A stretch of DNA of 36,584 nucleotides from positions 1 to 36,584 of the forward strand of contig JAQUTM010000002.1 in the NCBI GenBank assembly GCA_028694405.1. The letters run 5' to 3'. The notes under the pieces are model-generated. The model was not told the origin of the DNA. It ran no database searches and was given only the letters and a program-made list of their open reading frames with translations. Numbering within the stretch: the stretch's first letter is position 1; every line of letters begins with the position of its first letter. Shown here in pieces: positions 8,577 through 15,843 of this stretch. Source of the stretch: Oscillospiraceae bacterium (lineage in GTDB: Bacteria > Bacillota > Clostridia > Oscillospirales > Ruminococcaceae). A program made the translations under genes and the position numbers.

Positions 8577-10340
8577 CTAAGCGGCGGGCGGCAGGGTGTT
8601 CTGCACACAGCTCTCTAAAATTTGAAAGGACAGCAGATTTTTTTGCTGCATACGGCTGTACAGTGCCTCTACATAGGTGCTTTCCGGTATATCACTTAAG
8701 CCGCACTGCTGCAAAGCGCCTGTAAAATCGCCCTGATAGTGCAGCAGCTGCATATAGTGCTGCATAGCTTGGGTTGGATTATCCAGATAATTGAGGCTCA
8801 TCTCTGCCGCGCCAAGGCCTGCAAGCAGATAGCTGTCGGCATAAAAAGGGCTTTGCACAAAAATGCTGTTTTCCAGCCACAGCATACGGTTATCGGCGTT
8901 TGTTTGGGTGCCAAACAGACCGTAGCCCTCAAATATTTGCACATACAGTTGCAGCATTTCCTCATCGGTCATGTCGGGGGATTGATACACAGCGTCCTCA
9001 AAGGTGCCCACCGCTGCCATGTAGGCAAGGTTGGTAACACACTGGGCGCTGTTCCACAGCTCGGCATATTGGTTGTAGCTGCCGTACAGTGCCGTGCTGT
9101 TAAAACCGCTCATATACTCTAAGCTCATGGATTGCAGCTCCATTACCTCATAGCTGTTGTACGCCTCTAAGGCGGCATAGTCGGTGGCAAAATCGGCAAA
9201 GGCGTGGCCAAGCTCGTGCAGCACCGCTGTTTCGCCCATGCTGCCCGGCACCCAGCCCACATATACAAAGGGCTGGTTAAACTGGTGAAAGGTAAAGGTG
9301 TAGGCGGTGCGGCTGCAATTTGGCAGGCTGCAAAGCAGCAAGCTGCCGTGCTGTTTTAAATAGGTGTAGCAATCCTGTAGCTGCTGCGGGGTGGTTGCAA
9401 TCATGTGCTCTACGGCTTGCAAACCCTCTTTCATCTCTAAGGAAACAGGGTTTTGTACGCCTTTGTAATACAAATCATACATCTGTGCCACGGCGGGGGC
9501 AAAGCTGGTTTGCACCTGTGCCCGCAAAGGCGCACAAACGGCGGTGTCTACATCTCTAAAATAGAGCTGCTCGTCGGCATAGGCGCGGTAGGTTGTATAG
9601 CCGTTTGCCTGCGCCAAGGCGTTGCGCACCTGCAAAAGCTGACGGTACAGCCCCGTAAGCCTGCCGTTCATATCTGCAAACCAAATGCCAAAGGCGTGTT
9701 GATACGCCGCCAAGCTTGGCAAATCCAGTATTTCGTCATAGGTCATGGGGGTGCCGTCAATGTTTACGGGTATGCTGTTTAAGTTGTAATACAGCTGATT
9801 ATACGCCACTTGCAGCTGTGCCTCGGCATCTGACAGCTGCTGTATTTGGGCGCGGTTATCCTCTGCCGCCTGCTGCTGCAAGGTTAGCGGTGTACCTGTA
9901 ATGTAGGCGTACATGGCGTTTAAATCTACCTGATAGCCCTGTAGCCGATTATCCATCTCGGCGCAGGCAAGCTGGGCGTCTGCGTTTGTTTGGTCTTTTA
10001 AATAGGTAATAAACAGCAGCGCGTTTTGGGTGGCAATTTCTTGCAAAAGCGGCTCCAGCTTTAGCGTCAGCCCATATACCTTTATGCGGTTTATCAGGTG
10101 CATACCGTCGGTGTTTTGCATAAGGGTGTTGGCGCGCGCCACCAGTTCGTCCGGCTGCGCATAGCTTGGCGCGGTATAGGTTAAGGTGCTTATGTTTACA
10201 TCGGCGCGTTTTACGGTACTGACAAGCGGCTTTTGCACCGCACTGCACCCGCTTATAAAAAATGCAGCCGCCAAACAAAGGGCGGCCGACTTTAGGCGGC
10301 TTACCCTTTTTTTGCCTGTAACCCTGCCGTTTTTTATCAT
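8577..10340 (-). CDS. Lipoprotein M3-family oligoendopeptidase-like metallopeptidase
   Basis: The 587-residue length fits oligoendopeptidase F-like enzymes (about 560-610). The zinc motif is HELGHAF near residue 375 (HExxH). A Glu-containing helix, EVMELQSMSLEYM, follows about 25 residues later, as M3 peptidases require for the third zinc ligand. A basic N-terminus is followed by a hydrophobic stretch and FISGCS, a lipobox. The enzyme is therefore predicted to be exported and anchored on the cell surface, whereas most M3 enzymes are cytosolic. It could trim peptides outside the cell before uptake. It starts with GGGGGAAAAC ahead of the ATG. No peptide transporter gene is adjacent. Confidence 0.85.
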   Translation of the reverse strand: MIKNGRVTGKKRVSRLKSAALCLAAAFFISGCSAVQKPLVSTVKRADVNISTLTYTAPSYAQPDELVARANTLMQNTDGMHLINRIKVYGLTLKLEPLLQEIATQNALLFITYLKDQTNADAQLACAEMDNRLQGYQVDLNAMYAYITGTPLTLQQQAAEDNRAQIQQLSDAEAQLQVAYNQLYYNLNSIPVNIDGTPMTYDEILDLPSLAAYQHAFGIWFADMNGRLTGLYRQLLQVRNALAQANGYTTYRAYADEQLYFRDVDTAVCAPLRAQVQTSFAPAVAQMYDLYYKGVQNPVSLEMKEGLQAVEHMIATTPQQLQDCYTYLKQHGSLLLCSLPNCSRTAYTFTFHQFNQPFVYVGWVPGSMGETAVLHELGHAFADFATDYAALEAYNSYEVMELQSMSLEYMSGFNSTALYGSYNQYAELWNSAQCVTNLAYMAAVGTFEDAVYQSPDMTDEEMLQLYVQIFEGYGLFGTQTNADNRMLWLENSIFVQSPFYADSYLLAGLGAAEMSLNYLDNPTQAMQHYMQLLHYQGDFTGALQQCGLSDIPESTYVEALYSRMQQKNLLSFQILESCVQNTLPPAA

Positions 10341-10423
10341 GTTTTCCCCCTTATAGCGGTATTTTGGCAGGCTGTACGCCGCAAAGCTGCACAGCGCTTG
10401 GTTTGCCCCCGTGGCAAGGGTTG

Positions 10424-10720
10424 TTAATAGCCCCGCTCTATTTCAAAACCGGGACGGCGCACCAGCTTTTGCGCCACCGCCTGTGCGTGGATACCGTTTA
10501 ACCACGCCTTTATTTCGGGCAAAGCCTCGCGGCTTAGCGCAAAAAGCTTTTCGTCTACCACGGTGCTGTTTTGCAGGTTGTAATAGCCATACCAAACCAC
10601 AACCTGCAAGCCCTCTTGGCAGGGGGTAATTTTATAGTGAAAATCTTTTATGCTGCCGGTATATATGTTTTTATTTTCCAGCACCTCAAAGTTTGGGATA
10701 ATCATCTCGTCCTTTTGCAT
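10424..10720 (-). CDS. Small conserved-looking protein of unknown function
   Basis: This is a 98-residue soluble protein, mixed alpha/beta in appearance, with no signal peptide and no family I recognise. Features include a TGSIKDFHYKITP strand region and a WYGYYNLQNSTVV segment rich in aromatic residues. A start five codons later with AAGGA close upstream is also possible. On the minus strand TTACGC-17 nt-TATACT upstream may serve as a weak promoter. The gene lies 83 nt upstream of the lipoprotein peptidase gene in the same direction, so the two may be co-transcribed. Codon use matches its neighbours, which supports a real gene. Confidence 0.65.
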   Translation of the reverse strand: MQKDEMIIPNFEVLENKNIYTGSIKDFHYKITPCQEGLQVVVWYGYYNLQNSTVVDEKLFALSREALPEIKAWLNGIHAQAVAQKLVRRPGFEIERGY

Positions 10721-10889
10721 AACGGCCTCGCTTAAAAATTTTCTTATTTTTTGTTAAAATTTTATTTTTTTATCAGTATACATCAAAACTGCCCATAGCG
10801 TAACTGTTTTTTGTACTTTTGAAAAAAAGAATTATTCTCTTTTTAGGCTGATTTGCTTGTAGGTAAACGGTTTCACAAAATATTTACAG

Positions 10890-10919
10890 TAGACAAATTT
10901 ACCCTGTGCGTTTTATAAT
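10890..10919 (+). promoter_or_regulatory. Sigma-70-type promoter of the second diguanylate cyclase
   Basis: TAGACA and a perfect TATAAT are separated by 18 nt, 70 nt ahead of the start codon. A GGGAGGAG ribosome site lies between the promoter and the ATG. Confidence 0.6.
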
Positions 10920-10987
10920 ATTAAAAATAATTTTATTTTATGCACCCTTTTCAGCCATAAAATTTACAGGGAGGAGCCGCATAGATT

Positions 10988-12085
10988 ATGAACAAAAGCA
11001 AGGCGTTTTCCACCCTTGCCACCTGTTTGGTGGCGGTGTCACTTGCCATTATTATATTTGTTTTTTGTACTGCACCCTTTACCGCAAACCGCCTTAACGC
11101 TGCCACAGACGTTGCCTCTCTTAGGGACGGCTGGAGCCTGCTTTTGCAGGACGGCACGTTGCAGCCGGTGACAATGCCGTATACCCATAAGCAGACAGAT
11201 ACCGCCCCCTTTACGTTGACCTACACCCTGCCCCACAGCCAGGCGGATACGCTGCTGCTTACCGCCTACTACTGCAACACCCAAATACTGCTGGACGGCG
11301 CGCCTATATACAGCTACCAAACCTCTGCTGACTGTGCCAATTTTAAAACAGACGGCAAGGTGTACATGCTGGTTTCGCTGCCCGATAACAGCGGCGGCAA
11401 GGTACTTACGGTAACCTATACGCCTCAGTTTGGCGGGCTGAAGGGCTACCGGCTGGACACGCCTTTACTGGGCGATAAAACCAACCTTATTATGGACGCC
11501 CTTGCCGACGGGCTGCCCCATATGATATTGATGTTTATTTTGCTTTTGCTGGGCATTGGGCTGATGGTATACCATTTTATCAACACCCGCAACCCCCGCT
11601 ATGACGGCAATATGCTGTATCTTGGCTTGTTTTGCGTGCTGTGCGTTTGCTATTTAACGCTGCACCAAAGGTGGATACACCTTATTTACCCCAGCCACTT
11701 TGCGCTGTATGTGATTGAATTTTTAAGCCACGGCACCTTAATCATGCCTATGCTGCTTATCCTGCGTAATATCACAAAAGGTATTAACCACAAGCTTATA
11801 AACGCGGGGATTTCTCTTTGCATGGCAAACCTTTTTGTGCAGCTTGTGTTGTACTTTTTTACCCCCGTTGAGCTGCGACAAATGCTGCTGTTTTCTCACC
11901 TTACCATGATTATTACCCTGCCTATTATTATGGGTATTTTGTTAAACCCCAAAGGCATGATTACCACCGCGCGGCTTGAGATTATTTACAGCTTGGTGCC
12001 GCTTGGCATTTTTGGTGCGCTGGACATTGCACTGCACTATTTGTTTCCCAACACCCGTGGCGGCTTTTTTTACAAATTGGCGTAA
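10988..12085 (+). CDS. Sensor/membrane part of a frameshifted diguanylate cyclase
   Basis: The frame encodes 365 residues. They comprise an N-terminal signal or membrane segment (about 12-33), an extracytoplasmic beta-rich domain of about 150 residues, and then about six membrane helices from residue 178. This resembles the 7TM receptor layout with extracellular domain found in bacterial signalling proteins (7TMR-DISM type). The frame stops shortly after a seven-T run. The -1 frame continues there with a seventh hydrophobic helix (IGVIAFVALQFYYNY) leading directly into the GGDEF domain reported next. Read together the two halves give a complete membrane diguanylate cyclase of about 558 residues. 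The break may be a real mutation, a programmed or phase-variable slip, or a sequencing error in the homopolymer. Confidence 0.75.
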   Translation: MNKSKAFSTLATCLVAVSLAIIIFVFCTAPFTANRLNAATDVASLRDGWSLLLQDGTLQPVTMPYTHKQTDTAPFTLTYTLPHSQADTLLLTAYYCNTQILLDGAPIYSYQTSADCANFKTDGKVYMLVSLPDNSGGKVLTVTYTPQFGGLKGYRLDTPLLGDKTNLIMDALADGLPHMILMFILLLLGIGLMVYHFINTRNPRYDGNMLYLGLFCVLCVCYLTLHQRWIHLIYPSHFALYVIEFLSHGTLIMPMLLILRNITKGINHKLINAGISLCMANLFVQLVLYFFTPVELRQMLLFSHLTMIITLPIIMGILLNPKGMITTARLEIIYSLVPLGIFGALDIALHYLFPNTRGGFFYKLA

Positions 12086-12141
12086 TTGCTTTTGTTGCCC
12101 TGCAATTTTACTATAACTATCGCCGCTACTGGACGCTGTTT

Positions 12142-12663
12142 TTGCGCAGCCGCGAAAACGAATTTTACCGCCGCATTGCCTATTTGGACGTGCTTACCGG
12201 CATAAAAAACCGCAATGCCTACGAAAGCGATTTAACCCAGCTTGACGCTGCCCGCGAAGCTTACGGTGACATTTGGTGCATTGTAATTGACTTAAACGGC
12301 CTAAAGACACTAAACGACGCTTACGGTCACGCCGCGGGGGACAGCCTGCTGCAAGCCATGGGCCATATTTTAGACAGCGTTGCGCAAAGGGCACACGGGG
12401 TATACCGCATAGGCGGCGATGAGTTTGTGGTTTTGCTTACCCACGGCCACATAGAGGCCACCAGCCGTTTGATAGAAGCTTTATATGACGAGCGCGCCGC
12501 CTACAACGCCGCTGCTGCCCACCCGCTTACCTTTTCTATGGGCTTTGCCTGCTACAACCGCGTAAAGCACACCACCTTGGCAGACATGGTACGCGAGGCG
12601 GACGAAATGATGTACAACGATAAGTTTTACCAAAAAAACAGCGGCTCTTCCCATAGGCAGTAG
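12142..12663 (+). CDS. GGDEF catalytic part of the frameshifted diguanylate cyclase
   Basis: The frame continues upstream of this first ATG to the T run at about 12065-12071, so the ATG is only the first in-frame one and has no good ribosome site of its own. The domain begins AYLDVLTGIKNRNAYESDL and has the metal-binding VIDLNGLKTLNDAYGHAAGD segment and an intact RIGGDEFVVLL active loop. These are all the catalytic residues expected for cyclic di-GMP synthesis. No inhibitory RxxD site is obvious. Without the frameshift being bridged, the catalytic domain would be detached from its membrane sensor and probably poorly translated. A 22/25-bp repeat array and a terminator follow the stop codon. 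Confidence 0.8.
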   Translation: MRSRENEFYRRIAYLDVLTGIKNRNAYESDLTQLDAAREAYGDIWCIVIDLNGLKTLNDAYGHAAGDSLLQAMGHILDSVAQRAHGVYRIGGDEFVVLLTHGHIEATSRLIEALYDERAAYNAAAAHPLTFSMGFACYNRVKHTTLADMVREADEMMYNDKFYQKNSGSSHRQ

Positions 12664-12743
12664 CCGATTAACCATGCAAAAGCAGAGATTTATATAGCAA
12701 CTTTTAGACAAGCTTTAAGCAACGTTAGAGTAACCTGAAAGCA

Positions 12744-13090
12744 ACTTTTAAGAAGCAACGTTAAGCCAGCTTTTAAGCAATCTTAAAGCAGCTTTTAAGT
12801 AATCTTAAAGCAGCTTTTAAGTAATCTTAAAGCAGCTTTTAAGTAATCTTAAAGCAGCTTTTAAGTAACGTTAAGCCAACTTTTAAGTAATCTTAAAGCA
12901 GCTTTTAAGTAATCTTAAAGCAGCTTTTAAGCAATCTTAAACTAACTTTTAAGTAATCTTAAGCCAACTTTTAAGCAATCTTAAAGCAGCTTTTAAGAAG
13001 CAACGTTAAGCCAGCTTTTAAGAAGCAACGTTAAGCCAGCTTTTAAGAAGTAACGTTAAACCAGCTTTTAAGAAGTAACGTTAAGCCAAC
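12744..13090 (+). repeat. Tandem array of about fifteen 22/25-bp units with internal dyads
   Basis: Units are 22 bp (core TTAAG-TAAT-CTTAA) or 25 bp (TTAAGAAGCAACGTTAAG type) and run head to tail, preceded by a degenerate unit. Each core can form a short hairpin. The array lies between the diguanylate cyclase stop codon and its terminator, so it would be transcribed as a 3' untranslated region. It has no open frame, and adjacent copies differ by single bases, suggesting local duplication. Confidence 0.9.
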
Positions 13091-13125
13091 GCCCTTACCG
13101 GCACAAAGCGCGGTAAGGGCGTTGG
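13086..13125 (+). terminator. Strong intrinsic terminator after the repeat array
   Basis: A perfect 15-bp stem, CCAACGCCCTTACCG with CGGTAAGGGCGTTGG, encloses a 10-nt loop and is followed by TTTGTTTT on the plus strand. It ends the diguanylate cyclase and repeat transcript. Confidence 0.85.
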
Positions 13126-13162
13126 TTTGTTTTATAGCGCCACAGGGTGTGCGCCGCCTGTC

Positions 13163-13222
13163 TTTTATTGTGGTCTTTATTGCCGCTTTTATTGTGGTCT
13201 TTGTTCCGTCTTTATTGCCGCT
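13163..13222. repeat. Short 24-bp tandem repeat, about 2.5 copies
   Basis: Two 24-bp units beginning TTTTATTGTGGTCTTT follow each other, then a partial third. They lie just downstream of the last virion gene. I see no coding potential. Confidence 0.7.
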
Positions 13223-13250
13223 TTGCTTAAAGGCTTGGGTAAAAGCAGTG

Positions 13251-14075
13251 CTATAAATTCAGCTCCTCCAAAATGGCGTTTGCCTGGGCGGCGGTAATAA
13301 TGCCGCTGTTAATGCGGGCGCTCAGCTCCGCTTGTGCGGCGCTTTCGGCATAGGCGGCGTCGCCGCCGTACAGGCTGTAGCTTAAATTGTACTGCCCACC
13401 GGCGGCATTTTTTGCCGCGGTATAGGCAGCCTGTTGGGCTTGCTGTGTGGTTTGCGCCGCGCCGCTTTGTGCCGACGCAGCCTTTGCCTGCAAGCCCTGT
13501 AAGTAAGTATTGTGCTTTAACGCCGCCGACAGCATATTTTCGTAGTAGGTGTCTGCGGCAGCCATGTTCTCTTTTGCAAGGTCACTCTCCACGCCTGCCA
13601 AGGCGGCAAGCTTTTGCTTGTACAGGTCGCGCAAGCCCTCTTGATACCCCGTCTCAAGGCGCAGATTGGCTGTTTCGGTAAGACCGCCGGCACCTGCCAG
13701 CTTATTTTGCTGAGGCATGGCAAGCTTTGCCTGCTCGTTGGAAATATACTGCTTGCGGGTGCTTTGGGCAAAGGCGGTTTCAATGCTTTGGCGCGCCACC
13801 GCCGCTTGTGCCTGTAGCTGTGCCTGCCGCTGTGCGCGCTGACGCTCTACCAGCGCCATATAGGCGGCCATGGCGTCATAGGCGGGGGCGGCGTTATAGT
13901 TGGCGGCAGCAGGGCTTTGGGCTGCGGGGCTTTGGGCAGCAGCGGCGCTTTGATGCGCTTTTTGTGCCTGCGCCGTTGCCGCACTAATACTGCCCGTAAG
14001 GATATTATTCCCCTTGCCCGAGCTTACAAGGCTGCCGTTTCCGGCAATGTCTGCGTCTCCTTTTACATATGCCAT
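13251..14075 (-). CDS. Ala/Gln-rich phage virion-associated protein
   Basis: The protein has 274 residues and is very rich in Ala and Gln, with long predicted helices (residues about 30-120 and 140-230). It is the last gene of the fibre-lysis unit, starting 3 nt after the holin stop codon with its ribosome site GAGGAAA inside the holin gene. I do not recognise a named family. Such helical, Ala-rich proteins in podoviruses are often internal virion or DNA-ejection proteins, and this is the best guess. The C-terminus (SARINSGIITAAQANAILEE) resembles the short helical motif seen in small tail-end proteins such as XkdX (GIIT-AQA). No signal peptide or membrane helix is present. Confidence 0.7.
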   Translation of the reverse strand: MAYVKGDADIAGNGSLVSSGKGNNILTGSISAATAQAQKAHQSAAAAQSPAAQSPAAANYNAAPAYDAMAAYMALVERQRAQRQAQLQAQAAVARQSIETAFAQSTRKQYISNEQAKLAMPQQNKLAGAGGLTETANLRLETGYQEGLRDLYKQKLAALAGVESDLAKENMAAADTYYENMLSAALKHNTYLQGLQAKAASAQSGAAQTTQQAQQAAYTAAKNAAGGQYNLSYSLYGGDAAYAESAAQAELSARINSGIITAAQANAILEELNL

Positions 14076-14078
14076 AGG

Positions 14079-14549
14079 TTATTTTTCCTCCTGTGTTGCG
14101 GTTGTTGTGGTTGCGGCGGTTTCGGCTTGGGTGCGCACCCATTTTACAAGGGGCATTAAAAAGGGCACGTCAACACCCATGTCGCCGATGTTTTCCAGCA
14201 CGCTGATGATTTCGTTGGCAAGCAGCCAAAGGCACACCAGCGCCGCCAGTGCAAAATTTACAGGCAGCCCAACGTTTAGCGTTTGTGCCACATATGCCAG
14301 TAAAATATCCAGCATAATGCCAATGGCCACAAGCAGCCACATGGCAATTTTTTTGGCTATGCCCTTTATGCCTGTGCGGCTGCTGCGCACTTGCGCGCGA
14401 AAGGGCGCCGCCAAAAGCCCTGTAATATAGTCCATTACATTAGCACCTGCCAGTAAATACACCGGCACCGCCAAAATGCCAAGACGTGCCGTAAGCAGGC
14501 CCGCGGCGGCCGCAAACGCCGCTTTGGCGTGTTGCAGGTTTGGTTTCAT
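14079..14549 (-). CDS. Phage holin (holin_4 / toxin-secretion holin family)
   Basis: The protein has 156 residues with three to four hydrophobic helices. The family-typical stretch GANVMDYITGLLAA (D-Y-xTG) follows the first helix. A basic connector comes next (RAQVRSSRTGIKGIAKK), then LLANEIISVLENIGDMGVDVP, a signature of phage_holin_4 proteins of Firmicute phages. The charged C-terminal tail ends in TATQEEK. Holins oligomerise in the inner membrane at the end of infection and let the endolysin reach the wall. Its place directly after the GH25 lysozyme gene makes a standard lysis cassette. A good AAGGAGAAT site precedes the ATG. Confidence 0.9.
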   Translation of the reverse strand: MKPNLQHAKAAFAAAAGLLTARLGILAVPVYLLAGANVMDYITGLLAAPFRAQVRSSRTGIKGIAKKIAMWLLVAIGIMLDILLAYVAQTLNVGLPVNFALAALVCLWLLANEIISVLENIGDMGVDVPFLMPLVKWVRTQAETAATTTTATQEEK

Positions 14550-14677
14550 GGTACATTCTCCTTTTTGTTATAAATTGTTTTTTGTTTTAAATACAGCAAA
14601 GGCAGCATTTACACCGCTGATTTTTGCGATTATTTTGTTTGTTTTAAGCAGTGGCAACCTATTATCGTCTCTTTTGG

Positions 14678-15463
14678 CTAAGCGCCGCTTTGGCAAAGCG
14701 CCACCTGCGCCGGCACTTGCAGCCGCTGTGCCAAAGCCTTTAGCGCGGCACAGTCGCCTGTACTTACGGGGCCCACGGTTAGGTTGTAAAGCGGTGCGGC
14801 GGGTACGCTGTTTGGGGGCGACGGCTGCACATAAGCGCTGTAACCGTTTAAACCAAGGCCCTTAATCAGCGGGGGAAAATTTTTGGTGCAGGTGGATAAA
14901 TCCACTTTGCCGTCAATGCCCGCCACGGTGCCGCTGCTTGTGTACTGGTGCATGGCACAGGGAATGGTCGTATCGTATTTTGTGCGGTAGTCGGCTTTCC
15001 ATAGGGTGTATTTGCTTAAGTATGCCGTGTCAAACTTTTTGAGAAGCCACGCGGTGTAGCTGTAATAGCCCGCAAAGTAGCCCGCTTTTTCTAAGGTGCT
15101 GCAAAAGGTGTCGGTAATAGCGGTTATGGCGGCTTTGCCAAGGGTGCCCTGACGCTGTGTATTTTCCACATCGTAGTAAATGGGCAGCTCAAACTGCTTG
15201 CCTTTTAGCAGAGACAGGCAAAACGCCGCCTCCTTTTGCGCCGTTTTTACACTGTCGGCGGCAGAATAATAGTAAGCGCCCACGGGCACACCCTTTGCTT
15301 TAAAGCCCTTATAGTGCATTTCAAAAGAGGGGTCTGCCTCCATGCTTTGTGCGCCCCAGTAGGTTAAGCCACAGCGCAAAATAACACCGTCAATGTCCTT
15401 TGCACAGGCGGCGTAGTCAATTACAGGCTGGTATTTGCTCACATCTAAAATTTTGTATGCCAT
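14678..15463 (-). CDS. GH25 endolysin (N-acetylmuramidase)
   Basis: The protein has 261 residues. The glycosyl hydrolase 25 fold covers about residues 1-195: LDVSKYQPVIDYA with the first catalytic-site Asp, DGVILRCG, VGAYYYSAA, and IYYDVENT, which holds the catalytic Asp-x-Glu pair. The MHQYTSSGTVAGIDGKVDLS strand is the usual GH25 end. A Pro-rich linker leads to a C-terminal segment of about 50 residues that may bind wall. The enzyme cleaves the MurNAc-GlcNAc bond of peptidoglycan. It has no signal peptide, as expected for a holin-dependent endolysin, and the holin gene follows. About 128 nt of A/T-rich DNA separate the two. Confidence 0.93.
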   Translation of the reverse strand: MAYKILDVSKYQPVIDYAACAKDIDGVILRCGLTYWGAQSMEADPSFEMHYKGFKAKGVPVGAYYYSAADSVKTAQKEAAFCLSLLKGKQFELPIYYDVENTQRQGTLGKAAITAITDTFCSTLEKAGYFAGYYSYTAWLLKKFDTAYLSKYTLWKADYRTKYDTTIPCAMHQYTSSGTVAGIDGKVDLSTCTKNFPPLIKGLGLNGYSAYVQPSPPNSVPAAPLYNLTVGPVSTGDCAALKALAQRLQVPAQVALCQSGA

Positions 15464-15464
15464 T

Positions 15465-15584
15465 TTAGCCTCCTGTTATCTCATGTGCCTGTGCCTGTGT
15501 GATAATGCCTTTTGTTACAGCCTGCTGCACCTGCACGCCTGTCCACAAGCCTAAATTGTAAAACTTTTTTATTTTTTCAAACAT
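15465..15584 (-). CDS. XkdX-like small phage tail protein
   Basis: A 39-codon frame begins MFEKIKKFYNLGLWTGVQVQ and ends with AVTKGIITQAQAHEITGG. This is the characteristic XkdX pattern (FxKIKxFYxxGLW then VxxAVxxGxIT..q..eITG). It starts after a GGAGGGATAAC site and its stop lies one base from the lysozyme start codon. XkdX proteins of PBSX-like phages are encoded right after the tail fibre and before the lysis genes, as here. Their role is not established. Confidence 0.85.
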   Translation of the reverse strand: MFEKIKKFYNLGLWTGVQVQQAVTKGIITQAQAHEITGG

Positions 15585-15587
15585 GGG

Positions 15588-15842
15588 TTATCCCTCCAAA
15601 AGCGTATCGGTCATCATGGCGGTGTAAACCGCCTGGGCTTCTACTGTGTCCCATTGGCTGGGCTGTATTGCGGGGTTATTTTGCGGCAGCGGGTCGTACA
15701 CATAGCTGCCGTTTTGGTAGCGGTAATCGCCCACATCGCCCTCCGGTAACGTCTGTGCCAAAGCCATGCTGTCAGCGGCATATTTTGCATAGGTTACAGA
15801 TAACACACGTCCGTCTGTGCCTAAATTTAATGCGTATTTCAT
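15588..15842 (-). CDS. Small tail-fibre-associated phage protein
   Basis: This 84-residue protein begins MKYALNLGTDGRVLSVTYAK, followed by an acidic EGDVGDYRYQNGSYVYDPLP segment. Similar short proteins with a D(Y/F)xYxNGxYVYDPLP pattern lie between tail fibre and XkdX genes in Firmicute phages (XkdW-like position). It begins one base after the tail-fibre stop codon and ends 3 nt before the XkdX ATG, so translational coupling is likely. A role in fibre assembly or attachment is inference from position. Confidence 0.75.
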   Translation of the reverse strand: MKYALNLGTDGRVLSVTYAKYAADSMALAQTLPEGDVGDYRYQNGSYVYDPLPQNNPAIQPSQWDTVEAQAVYTAMMTDTLLEG

Positions 15843-15843
15843 G

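Noticed and set aside
12744-13090. CRISPR array
   Set aside because: Units follow each other without unique spacers, are only 22 or 25 bp, and no cas genes are near. The 19-bp and 16-bp arrays fail for the same reasons.
13251-14075. Tape measure protein
   Set aside because: It is far too short, lies after the lysis genes, and the tail looks short (nozzle-type).
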